Part shown: piece after piece, positions 1-5,152 of the stretch
How positions within the stretch are numbered: position 1 is the first letter of the stretch
How the letters are laid out: the number at the start of each line of letters is the position of its first letter
Source of the DNA: Actinomycetes bacterium
GTDB taxonomy: Bacteria > Actinomycetota > Actinomycetes > Actinomycetales > Cellulomonadaceae
NCBI GenBank assembly: GCA_023418375.1
Contig: JAEZZV010000139.1
Coordinates: 1-6,557 of the forward strand
DNA: 6,557 nucleotides
Direction of reading: 5' to 3'
Position numbers and translations under genes: made by a program
The notes under the pieces: model-generated
The model's database searches: none
Seen by the model: the letters and a program-made list of their open reading frames with translations, nothing else
Told to the model about the DNA's origin: nothing

Positions 1-1
1 G

Positions 2-937
2 CTCGGGGCCGCGCAGGCCGCTGGTACGGCCGTCGTGAGCGCGGCCGACCCGGCCTCGGCAGGTGAGGTGCTCGCCGTCCGCGTCGCCGACGGCGCCACG
101 ACCGTCCTCACCGACCTGGCCGCGCCGCTGCGCGCGACCGGGCGGTTGAGCGCGCCCGCCGAGATCACCGCGACCGCGCCCGACGGCTACCCGGTGCACG
201 GCTGGCTCACCCTGCCCGACCCCGAGCGGCACGGGGCGGGCCCGTACCCGACGGTGCTGATGATCCACGGCGGCCCGTTCGCGCAGTACACGCACGCGGT
301 GTTCGACGAGGTGCAGACGCTCGCGCACGCGGGCTACGCCGTCGTGCACGGCAACCCGCGCGGCTCCGGCGGCTACGGCGCCTCGCACGGCCGGGCGATC
401 CAGGGCGCGTTCGGCACGGTCGACGCCGACGACGTCCTGGCGCTGCTGGACCACGCGCTCGCGACGACCCCTGCCTTGGACGCCTCGCGCGTCGGCGTCA
501 TGGGCGGCTCCTACGGCGGCTACCTCACGGCGTGGCTGACGACGCGGACGCACCGGTTCGCCGGCGCGATCGTCGAGCGCGGCTTCCTCGACCCGGTGAG
601 CTTCGTGGGGTCCAGCGACATCGGCTGGTTCTTCGGCCTGGAGTACCTGGGCGACGCGGCGACGCCGGAGGGGGCGGCGGCGGTCGCCGCGCAGTCGCCG
701 ATGGCGCACGTGGGCGACGTGCGGACCCCGACCCTGGTGATCCACTCCGAGCAGGACTGGCGCTGCCCGGTCGAGCAGGGGCAGCGGTGGTTCGTCGAGC
801 TCAAGCGCCGCGGCGTGCCCGCCGAGCTGCTGCTCTTCCCCGGCGAGGGCCACGAGCTGAGCCGCTCCGGGCGGCCGTCGCACCGGCTGCTCCGGTTCGA
901 GCACGTCCTGCGCTGGTGGGCGGTCCGGCTGGCCTGA
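2..937 (+). CDS. S9-family serine peptidase (prolyl oligopeptidase / acylaminoacyl-peptidase type), C-terminal part
   Basis: The frame is open to the left edge, so the gene is cut at its 5' end; the GTG at 35 is only the first in-frame start codon in the window, not the true start. Residues below count from that GTG. Visible are the end of a probable beta-propeller region (1-40) and then a complete alpha/beta hydrolase domain: strand and oxyanion region MIHGG (76-80), the S9 motif NPRGSGGYG (107-115), nucleophile elbow GGSYGG with Ser159, acid SEQDWRCP with Asp241, and GEGHELS with His273. The triad is therefore intact. S9 enzymes of this type are usually about 600-700 residues and cleave short peptides after proline or remove acylated N-terminal residues; the propeller that restricts substrate size would lie to the left of the window. 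No signal sequence can be judged. A hairpin follows the stop, and the next gene has its own promoter, so it probably ends its transcription unit. Exact substrate preference is unknown. Confidence 0.93.
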   Translation, partial: LGAAQAAGTAVVSAADPASAGEVLAVRVADGATTVLTDLAAPLRATGRLSAPAEITATAPDGYPVHGWLTLPDPERHGAGPYPTVLMIHGGPFAQYTHAVFDEVQTLAHAGYAVVHGNPRGSGGYGASHGRAIQGAFGTVDADDVLALLDHALATTPALDASRVGVMGGSYGGYLTAWLTTRTHRFAGAIVERGFLDPVSFVGSSDIGWFFGLEYLGDAATPEGAAAVAAQSPMAHVGDVRTPTLVIHSEQDWRCPVEQGQRWFVELKRRGVPAELLLFPGEGHELSRSGRPSHRLLRFEHVLRWWAVRLA

Positions 938-939
938 TG

Positions 940-961
940 GGTGCGGCGCGGGCGCCGCCCC
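940..961 (+). terminator. Candidate U-less terminator hairpin after the S9 peptidase
   Basis: Starting a few bases after the peptidase stop codon is a near-perfect GC stem: GCGGCGC (943-949), two bases, then GCGCCGC (952-958). Two more G-C pairs are possible outside one T/C mismatch. With a sterically possible loop of four bases the stem is six G-C pairs. There is no T-tract. Actinobacterial intrinsic terminators often lack one, so function is plausible but not shown by the sequence. Confidence 0.4.
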
Positions 962-964
962 GAG

Positions 965-993
965 GTGCCGGTGCCTGGCAGCCGACCTAGTCT
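965..993 (+). promoter_or_regulatory. Candidate promoter of the PfpI/DJ-1-family gene
   Basis: TAGTCT at 988-993 fits the actinobacterial -10 pattern TANNNT. The hexamer 17 bp upstream (GTGCCG, 965-970) matches TTGACA at only three positions, so the -35 is weak. Transcription would start near 1000, giving a leader of about 28 nt that contains the Shine-Dalgarno GAAGGAG (1015-1021). Confidence 0.35.
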
Positions 994-1027
994 CGAGAGC
1001 TCGGTCCACGAGACGAAGGAGCACCCC

Positions 1028-1576
1028 ATGGCCCACCTGACCGGCACGACCGTCGCGTTCCTGGCCACGAACGGCTTCGAGGACTCCGAGCTCACGAGCC
1101 CCTGGCAGGCCGTCGCCGAGCACGGCGCGCAGCCGGTGCTCGTCTCCCCTGAGCAGGGCACCATCACCGGCAAGAACGGCCACGAGCAGGCGGTGGACGA
1201 GTCCGTCGCGGGCGCGGACGCCGGGCGCTTCGACGCCCTCGTGCTGCCGGGCGGCGTCGTCAACGGCGACAAGCTGCGGCTGTCCGAGGACGCCGTGCGG
1301 TTCGCCCGCGCGTTCTTCGAGCAGGGCAAGCCGGTGGGTGTCATCTGCCACGGCGGCTGGATCCTCACCGACGCCGACGTCGTGCGCGGCCGGACGCTCA
1401 CGTCCTACCCGAGCCTGCGGACCGACCTGCGCAACGCGGGCGCGACGTGGGTCGACGAGGAGGTCGTCGTCGACTCCGGGCTGGTCTCCAGCCGCACGCC
1501 CGACGACCTGCCCGCGTTCAACGCGAAGCTCGTCGAGGAGATCGGCGAGGGCCCGCACGGCGGGCAGCACGCCTGA
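1028..1576 (+). CDS. PfpI/DJ-1-family protein (class I glutamine amidotransferase-like; protease/deglycase type)
   Basis: This is a 182-residue cytosolic protein of the usual size for PfpI/YhbO/DJ-1 proteins. Features in order are the N-terminal strand and acid motif ATNGFEDSEL, with Glu18 at the conserved position that polarises the catalytic Cys; VLPGG (72-76) before the helix; and the nucleophile elbow GVICHGGW with Cys107 and His108. The C-terminal SYPSLRTDLRNAG (126-138) and SRTPDDLPAF (155-164) blocks are typical of the PfpI branch. Family members have been described as intracellular peptidases, stress proteins, and glyoxalases or protein deglycases acting on methylglyoxal damage; the sequence does not decide between these. 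The ATG at 1028 is chosen over an earlier in-frame ATG at 941 because GAAGGAG sits 6-7 nt upstream and homology begins there. The gene seems to be monocistronic. Confidence 0.92.
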   Translation: MAHLTGTTVAFLATNGFEDSELTSPWQAVAEHGAQPVLVSPEQGTITGKNGHEQAVDESVAGADAGRFDALVLPGGVVNGDKLRLSEDAVRFARAFFEQGKPVGVICHGGWILTDADVVRGRTLTSYPSLRTDLRNAGATWVDEEVVVDSGLVSSRTPDDLPAFNAKLVEEIGEGPHGGQHA

Positions 1577-1641
1577 CTCGCGGGACGCGGCGGGCCCGGC
1601 CGGCGACTCGATCATGACGGGCGGGCACAGCCCGGCGAACC

Positions 1642-1647
1642 TACGCT
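1642..1647 (+). promoter_or_regulatory. -10 element TACGCT for a probable leaderless transcript
   Basis: TACGCT fits TANNNT and ends six bases before the GTG start at 1654. This is the spacing expected if transcription begins on the first base of the start codon. No clear -35 is seen. A five-pair hairpin, CGGGC-aca-GCCCG (1622-1634), lies just upstream, where the -35 would be; it has no T-tract and I do not call it a terminator. Confidence 0.45.
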
Positions 1648-1653
1648 GAGGGG

Positions 1654-2445
1654 GTGGACGCCGCTGTCCTCGGCACCGCCCTCCGGTGGCTGCTGCCGGT
1701 CTCCGACGACGTCGGGCCCGGCTGCGAGCAGGTGACCGACGGGTTCCTCCGCGAGCCCGCCTCGGCCTGGTCCAGCCTCGCGTTCATCCTCGCCGGCGTG
1801 CTCATCGAGGTCCTCGCGCGGCGCCGCCGGCGGGCCGACCTGCGCGGCCCGGGCGGCGACGTGGGCGCGGTGGTCGAGCCGCCGTCCGCGACGTACGCGC
1901 TGCTCGTCGCGGCGATCGGCGCAGGGTCGGTGGTGCAGCACGGCCCCAACCCCGCCTGGGCCGACCTCGCCCACGACGTGCCGCTGCTCGCGACCGTGGC
2001 GCTCATTGCCGCCGACGCCGCCGCCGACCTCGCGCACCAGTCCCGGCGATGGTGGTGGTGGACGCTGCCCACCGCGCTGCTCGTCCCGATCCTGCACTGG
2101 CTGCCCGACGCCGGCGACATGGCGCAGGGCGTGGTCGCCGGCGTCGCGGTGCTGCTGAACGTCGAGCGTGCGCGGCGTCAGCCCGCGCTGCGGCGGCCGA
2201 TCTGGTGGACCGTCGCGCTGCTGGGGGCGGGCGGGCTGCTGCAGCTCGCGTCCCGGCCGGGCAGGCCGCTGTGCTTCCCCGACTCCTCGTGGTGGTACCC
2301 GCACGCGGTGTGGCACGTGGTGGTCGCTGCCGCGCTCACGATCCTCGCGGGCGGGCTCGGCCTGCGGCGCGTCGTCAGAACGGCTGGTTCGCCTCCGGCC
2401 GCTCGGCCCGTGCACGGCGGCGCAGGTACGCGGCGTCGTCGTTGA
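1654..2445 (+). CDS. Seven-helix CREST-superfamily membrane hydrolase, alkaline-ceramidase-like
   Basis: This 263-residue protein is predicted to have about seven membrane helices (roughly 40-55, 79-97, 105-123, 134-150, 155-170, 183-199 and 217-238). It keeps the CREST/alkaline ceramidase pattern: GCEQ (23-26) and REPASAWSSLAF (33-44), matching the N-terminal acidic segment; GSVVQH with Ser92 and His96; AHDVP with Asp108; and PHAVWH with His217 and His221. In human ACER3 the equivalent Ser, Asp and three His form the zinc-centred active site that hydrolyses the ceramide amide bond. The bacterial substrate is unknown, and most actinobacteria are not known to make sphingolipids, so another lipid amide is possible. 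The GTG at 1654 is the likely start: no Shine-Dalgarno lies at a usable distance, but a -10 box is placed for a leaderless mRNA. The last 24 codons overlap the convergent FNT gene and encode an Arg/Pro-rich cytosolic tail. The family call is good; enzymatic activity is inferred. Confidence 0.78.
   Translation: MDAAVLGTALRWLLPVSDDVGPGCEQVTDGFLREPASAWSSLAFILAGVLIEVLARRRRRADLRGPGGDVGAVVEPPSATYALLVAAIGAGSVVQHGPNPAWADLAHDVPLLATVALIAADAAADLAHQSRRWWWWTLPTALLVPILHWLPDAGDMAQGVVAGVAVLLNVERARRQPALRRPIWWTVALLGAGGLLQLASRPGRPLCFPDSSWWYPHAVWHVVVAAALTILAGGLGLRRVVRTAGSPPAARPVHGGAGTRRRR
2375..2445. other. 71-bp tail-to-tail overlap of two coding regions
   Basis: The minus-strand FNT gene ends with a TGA at 2377-2375, while the plus-strand CREST-like gene continues to a TGA at 2443-2445. 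Both 3' ends are coding over this stretch, which leaves no room for a separate bidirectional terminator between them. Confidence 0.85.
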
Positions 2446-3253
2446 CGTAGGCGAAGTAGAGGCCGATGAGCACGCCGCCGCCGACGAAGTTGCCGAGCAG
2501 CGCGATGGCGACGTTCCCGGCCGCCAGGCCGACGTCGATCCCGTCCCGGAGGCCGACGATGCCGAACAGCACCGTGTTGGCGACGGAGTGCTCGAGGCCC
2601 AGGAAGGCGAACACGAAGACCGACATGATCATCGCCAGGCTGCGCGTGAGGTCGTCCTTGATGAGGCCGTTGTAGACCAGCAGCATCGCCACGTTGATCA
2701 TGAAGTTGCAGAGGATCGCCCGGACGAACAGGTCGCCCCAGCCCGCGGCCGTCTCCAGGTACGCGAGCTTGTGCTCGACCGCCGCGTTCATCTGGTCGCC
2801 GACGGCGCCGTCGGTCAGCGTCGAGAAGCGCAGCAGGAGGGCGACGAACGCGCCGCCGAGGATGTTGCCGCCGAAGCAGAGGCCGAGGATCCGCAGCGCC
2901 GTGCCCCAGGACGCGCGGCGGTGGTAGGCGCCGACGGCGACGATCATCATGTTCGACGTCAGCAGCTCGGACTTCGTGTAGTAGATGAAGACCAGCGCCC
3001 AGCCGAACGTCAGCGCGCCGGCGATCCGCCCGAGCGTCGACAGCGTGCCGTCGCCGACGTGGACGGCGTCGAACGCCGCGACGACGCCGAAGTTCGTCGC
3101 GTAGAAGATGCCGATGAGGATGCCCGCCATCGCGGCGCGCTGCAGGTAGCGGGCGGCGAGCCCGCCCGACATCGTCGCCTTGGTCTCCAGGGCCTCGAGC
3201 GCGGTGCTGATGAAGACCTTGCCGGGGAACAGCAGGGTGGGGTCGGCGGGCAT
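2375..3253 (-). CDS. Formate/nitrite transporter (FNT) family channel
   Basis: This is a 292-residue integral membrane protein with six predicted helices, the normal size for FNT pentameric channels such as FocA, NirC and HSC. Diagnostic blocks in order are the N-terminal LETKATMSGG (22-31), IYYTKSELLTSNMM (90-103), GGNILGGAFVALLL (128-141), the loop and helix LCNFMINVAMLLV (181-193), LGLEHSVANTVLF (218-230) with His222 equivalent to the central pore histidine of FocA, and the C-terminal signature GNFVGGGVLIGLYF (254-267). Members pass formate, nitrite, hydrosulfide or other small monovalent anions as the protonated acid or anion. No nitrite reductase, formate lyase or sulfite reductase gene is nearby, so the ion cannot be assigned. 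ATG 3253 is the chosen start because it precedes the conserved N-terminal helix; no Shine-Dalgarno is visible, and a GTG two codons upstream is an alternative. The 3' end overlaps the facing membrane-hydrolase gene. It diverges from a CBS-domain gene. Confidence 0.93.
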   Translation of the reverse strand: MPADPTLLFPGKVFISTALEALETKATMSGGLAARYLQRAAMAGILIGIFYATNFGVVAAFDAVHVGDGTLSTLGRIAGALTFGWALVFIYYTKSELLTSNMMIVAVGAYHRRASWGTALRILGLCFGGNILGGAFVALLLRFSTLTDGAVGDQMNAAVEHKLAYLETAAGWGDLFVRAILCNFMINVAMLLVYNGLIKDDLTRSLAMIMSVFVFAFLGLEHSVANTVLFGIVGLRDGIDVGLAAGNVAIALLGNFVGGGVLIGLYFAYVNDDAAYLRRRARAERPEANQPF

Positions 3254-3272
3254 GTGCACACGGTGACATGCC
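3249..3272. promoter_or_regulatory. 24-bp dyad resembling a CRP/FNR-superfamily operator
   Basis: GGCATGT (3249-3255) and ACATGCC (3266-3272) form an exact 7-bp inverted repeat with a 10-bp spacer. On the same axis, TGTGC-N6-TGACA (3253-3268) matches 8 of the 10 defined bases of the CRP consensus TGTGA-N6-TCACA. It covers the FNT start codon and lies about 90 bp upstream of the predicted start of CBS-gene transcription, so it could repress one gene, activate the other, or do neither. The regulator is not in the window. Confidence 0.35.
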
Positions 3273-3315
3273 GGAGGCCGCCCGTGCCGGGCCGTTCGTG
3301 CACGCGGACGGGGTC

Positions 3316-3344
3316 TGGTCACCACCACCCGCGCGTCGTACCGT
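3316..3344 (+). promoter_or_regulatory. Candidate promoter of the CBS-domain gene
   Basis: TGGTCA (3316-3321, four of six matches to TTGACA) is followed after exactly 17 bp by TACCGT (3339-3344), a TANNNT -10. Transcription would begin near 3351, leaving a 5' leader of about 50 nt. No matching TANNNT box is present on the minus strand of this intergenic region for the FNT gene. Confidence 0.45.
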
Positions 3345-3402
3345 CGTGCCTTCGCACCGCGACGAAGCGGGTCGCCGCGGTCATCTGCGACGGGGGACGG
3401 CC

Positions 3403-3831
3403 ATGCGGGTGTCGGAGGTGCTCAGGCGCAAGGGCGCCACGGTGGTCACGATCGAGCCGGACCGGAGCGTGCGCGACCTGCTCGGGCTGCTCGCCGAGCA
3501 CGGCATCGGCGCGGTCGTGGTGAGCGGGGACGGCGCGGACGTCGCGGGCATCGTCAGCGAGCGCGACGTCGTCCGGCGGCTGCACCACGACGGCGAGGGG
3601 GTCCTGGAGGGGCCGGTCGCCGCGATCATGACCGTCGACGTCCAGGTGTGCGCCCCGCCCGACGACCTCGAGCAGCTCATGGAGACGATGACCGAGCAGC
3701 GGATCCGCCACCTGCCCGTCCTCGAGGAGGGCCGGCTGGTGGGGCTGGTGAGCATCGGCGACGTCGTGAAGTACCGGATCTCCGAGGTCCAGGCCGAGCG
3801 CGACCAGCTGAGCGCGTACATCACGCGCTGA
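3403..3831 (+). CDS. Stand-alone CBS-pair (Bateman module) protein
   Basis: This is a 142-residue cytosolic protein made almost entirely of two CBS motifs. The first covers about residues 1-66 (MRVSEVLRRKG, then VAGIVSERDVVRRL at 47-60). The second covers about 72-128 (VAAIMTVDVQVCAPPDD, then RIRHLPVLEEGRLVGLVSIGDVVKY at 100-124, listed here as a span). The ending VSIGDVVK (116-123) is the classic CBS nucleotide-site strand and helix. CBS pairs commonly bind AMP, ADP, ATP or related adenosine ligands and act as energy or redox sensors, but single-module proteins like this one seldom have a defined partner. The ATG at 3403 is preceded by GGGGGA (3392-3397). The frame is open further upstream, but those residues have no CBS character and overlap the promoter. 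The divergent partner is an FNT channel. Ligand and target are unknown. Confidence 0.9.
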   Translation: MRVSEVLRRKGATVVTIEPDRSVRDLLGLLAEHGIGAVVVSGDGADVAGIVSERDVVRRLHHDGEGVLEGPVAAIMTVDVQVCAPPDDLEQLMETMTEQRIRHLPVLEEGRLVGLVSIGDVVKYRISEVQAERDQLSAYITR

Positions 3832-3865
3832 CGGCTGCCGGCCGCGCTCCTGCAGGCCAGTGCCG

Positions 3866-3879
3866 TGTTAAGCGCATAG
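3866..3879. promoter_or_regulatory. LacI-family operator copy 1, upstream of the repressor gene
   Basis: TGTTAAGCGCATAG is identical to the site at 5094-5107. It is an imperfect dyad centred on GCGC (TA-A-GCGC-A-TA), the architecture expected of LacI/GalR-family operators with a central CG step. It ends inside the likely -10 box TAGGCT of the repressor gene, which suggests autoregulation. Confidence 0.7.
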
Positions 3880-3882
3880 GCT
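3877..3882 (+). promoter_or_regulatory. Candidate -10 box of the LacI-family gene
   Basis: TAGGCT fits TANNNT and overlaps the operator by three bases. Transcription would start near 3889, just ahead of the Shine-Dalgarno GAGGGGAG (3893-3900). No convincing -35 hexamer is found 16-19 bp upstream. Confidence 0.35.
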
Positions 3883-3905
3883 CTCGCTCGTCGAGGGGAG
3901 CCGAC

Positions 3906-5033
3906 GTGGCCAAGCGCCCGACCGTGTACGACGTGGCCGAGCGGGCCGGCGTCTCGATCGCGACGGTGTCCTTCGCGTTCCGCCAGCCCGGCCGGGTCCG
4001 TGAGTCCACGCGCCAGGCCGTGCTCGACGCCGCGCGCGAGCTCGGCTACGTGCCGTCGGCGAGCGCCCGCGGCCTCGCCGAGAGCCGCACCGGCGCGCTC
4101 GGCCTCTACTCGTTCGACCTGCTGCTGGAGTCCGACGGTGCCGCGGGTGGGCGGCCCGTGCGCGAGGACCCGGGCCCGTACTTCGCGGGCTCCGACGCCG
4201 CCGCCCGCGCGTTCGCCGACGACGCCGACCGGGAGGACTTCCGCGTCTTCCCGCTCTACGTCGACGAGGTGCAGCGCGGGTTCGAGCTCGAGTGCGCGCG
4301 GCGCGGCCGGGCCCTGCTCATCGGCAAGGGGCCGCGTGAGGAGGGGCGCGGGATCGTCGACATCGCCAGTCGTGTGGACGGGCTGGCGGTGTTCCCGGGC
4401 GCGCGGTCGGCCGAGGTCCTCGAGCAGCTCGCGCGCCGGCTGCCGGTCGTCGCCTTCGCGATGCCGTGGGGCGCGGGCGACCTGCACCACGTACGGGTGG
4501 ACAACGCCGGCGGGGTGCGGGCGCTCACCGAGCACCTCGTGCGCGAGCACGGCCGCAGGCGGGTGGCGTTCGTCGGGGCCACGGGGGTGACCGACTACGC
4601 CGAGCGCTTCGACGGGATGCGCGCCGCGCTGGCCGACCTGGGCCTGCCGGTGCCCGACGGCGTCTGGGACCCGACACCGATCGGCGCGGCCGAGCCGTTC
4701 CCCGTGCTGCGCCGCCTGCTGTCGGGCCCTCGGTCGGATCTGCCGGACGCGCTCGTGTGCGCGAGCGACCAGCACGCCCTCGACGTGCTGTGCCTGCTGC
4801 GGGACGCCGGCGTGCGCGTGCCCGAGGACGTCGCGGTGACCGGGTTCGACGGTGTGGTCGCGGGCCGGCTGTTCACGCCGAGCCTGACCACGTGCCGGCA
4901 GCCGATGGAGGCGATGGGCCGGGTCGCCGTGGACATCCTCACGGCGTCGCTGGACGACCCCGCCGCGCCGCCGGTCGACGTGACGCTCCCGGTCCGGCCG
5001 CTGTTCCGCGCGTCCTGCGGCTGCCTGGGCTGA
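3906..5033 (+). CDS. LacI/GalR-family transcriptional repressor with an acidic insertion
   Basis: This 375-residue DNA-binding regulator is about 35 longer than the usual 330-345. The helix-turn-helix is TVYDVAERAGVSIATVSFAF (6-25), and the hinge helix is YVPSASARGLA (48-58) with the minor-groove Leu at 57. The specificity positions after the turn read Ile18, Ala19 and Phe23, where most LacI proteins have Arg/His/Tyr at the last. The periplasmic-binding-like effector domain follows (IVDIASRVDGLAVF at 150-163, VRVDNAGGV at 196-204, ALVCASDQHALDVL at 282-295, VAVTGFDGV at 309-317), ending RASCGC. Between the first strand (GALGLYSFDLLL, 63-74) and the helix VDEVQRGFELEC (119-130) lies an extra stretch of about 40 Asp/Gly/Ala-rich residues. 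GTG 3906 has GAGGGGAG five bases upstream. The sugar-binding protein gene follows, and both genes carry the same operator, so this is inferred to be its inducible repressor; the inducer is unknown. Confidence 0.95.
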   Translation: MAKRPTVYDVAERAGVSIATVSFAFRQPGRVRESTRQAVLDAARELGYVPSASARGLAESRTGALGLYSFDLLLESDGAAGGRPVREDPGPYFAGSDAAARAFADDADREDFRVFPLYVDEVQRGFELECARRGRALLIGKGPREEGRGIVDIASRVDGLAVFPGARSAEVLEQLARRLPVVAFAMPWGAGDLHHVRVDNAGGVRALTEHLVREHGRRRVAFVGATGVTDYAERFDGMRAALADLGLPVPDGVWDPTPIGAAEPFPVLRRLLSGPRSDLPDALVCASDQHALDVLCLLRDAGVRVPEDVAVTGFDGVVAGRLFTPSLTTCRQPMEAMGRVAVDILTASLDDPAAPPVDVTLPVRPLFRASCGCLG

Positions 5034-5050
5034 CGCCGACGCCGTTCCGG

Positions 5051-5079
5051 TTGCGGCCGTGAATATTCGTGCCTAGGGT
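5051..5079 (+). promoter_or_regulatory. Promoter of the sugar ABC-transport operon
   Basis: TTGCGG (5051-5056) and TAGGGT (5074-5079) are separated by exactly 17 bp, the best-formed promoter in the window. The spacer contains the 8-bp AT-rich palindrome GAATATTC (5061-5068), which stands out against the surrounding GC. Transcription would start near 5086, about 8 bp before the operator, giving a leader of about 67 nt. Confidence 0.55.
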
Positions 5080-5093
5080 GCCCGGCAGGCGGT

Positions 5094-5107
5094 TGTTAAG
5101 CGCATAG
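5094..5107. promoter_or_regulatory. LacI-family operator copy 2, upstream of the binding-protein gene
   Basis: This is a second exact copy of TGTTAAGCGCATAG, 1228 bp from the first and in the same orientation. It lies just downstream of the predicted transcription start, a position where a bound repressor would block promoter clearance. Identity stops at both ends of the 14 bases, which argues for selection on a binding site and against a recent duplication. Confidence 0.75.
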
Positions 5108-5152
5108 ATCTGCGCGGCCCGCCCCGACGGGCTCTCGACGAGGAGGCACGCG

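Noticed and set aside
520..1401. A 293-codon minus-strand open frame opposite the peptidase and PfpI-family genes.
   Set aside because: It is Ser/Arg/Thr/Pro-rich without any recognisable motif and spans two well-supported plus-strand genes.
1622..1634. The hairpin CGGGC-aca-GCCCG as a terminator of the PfpI-family gene.
   Set aside because: It is short, has no T-tract and overlaps the promoter region of the next gene.
3297..3304. The palindrome CGTGCACG as a second operator between the FNT and CBS genes.
   Set aside because: An 8-bp GC-rich palindrome is expected by chance in this composition, and it is not repeated elsewhere in the window.
2168..3523. A 451-codon open frame on the plus strand across the FNT gene and into the CBS gene.
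   Set aside because: Its composition (Asp/Glu/Arg/Gln/His repeats with no fold) is typical of the complement of a GC-rich gene. The minus-strand frame encodes a clear FNT channel with all signature motifs.
3381..4775. A 464-codon minus-strand open frame opposite the CBS and LacI-family genes.
   Set aside because: It is low-complexity Arg/Ala/His/Gly sequence antisense to two genes with unmistakable domains, with no Shine-Dalgarno or promoter support.
5117..5132. A small hairpin, GCCCG-6 nt-CGGGC, in the leader of the binding-protein gene as a riboswitch or attenuator.
   Set aside because: Five G-C pairs occur often by chance at this GC content, and there is no T-tract or alternative pairing partner. 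The operator already explains regulation.
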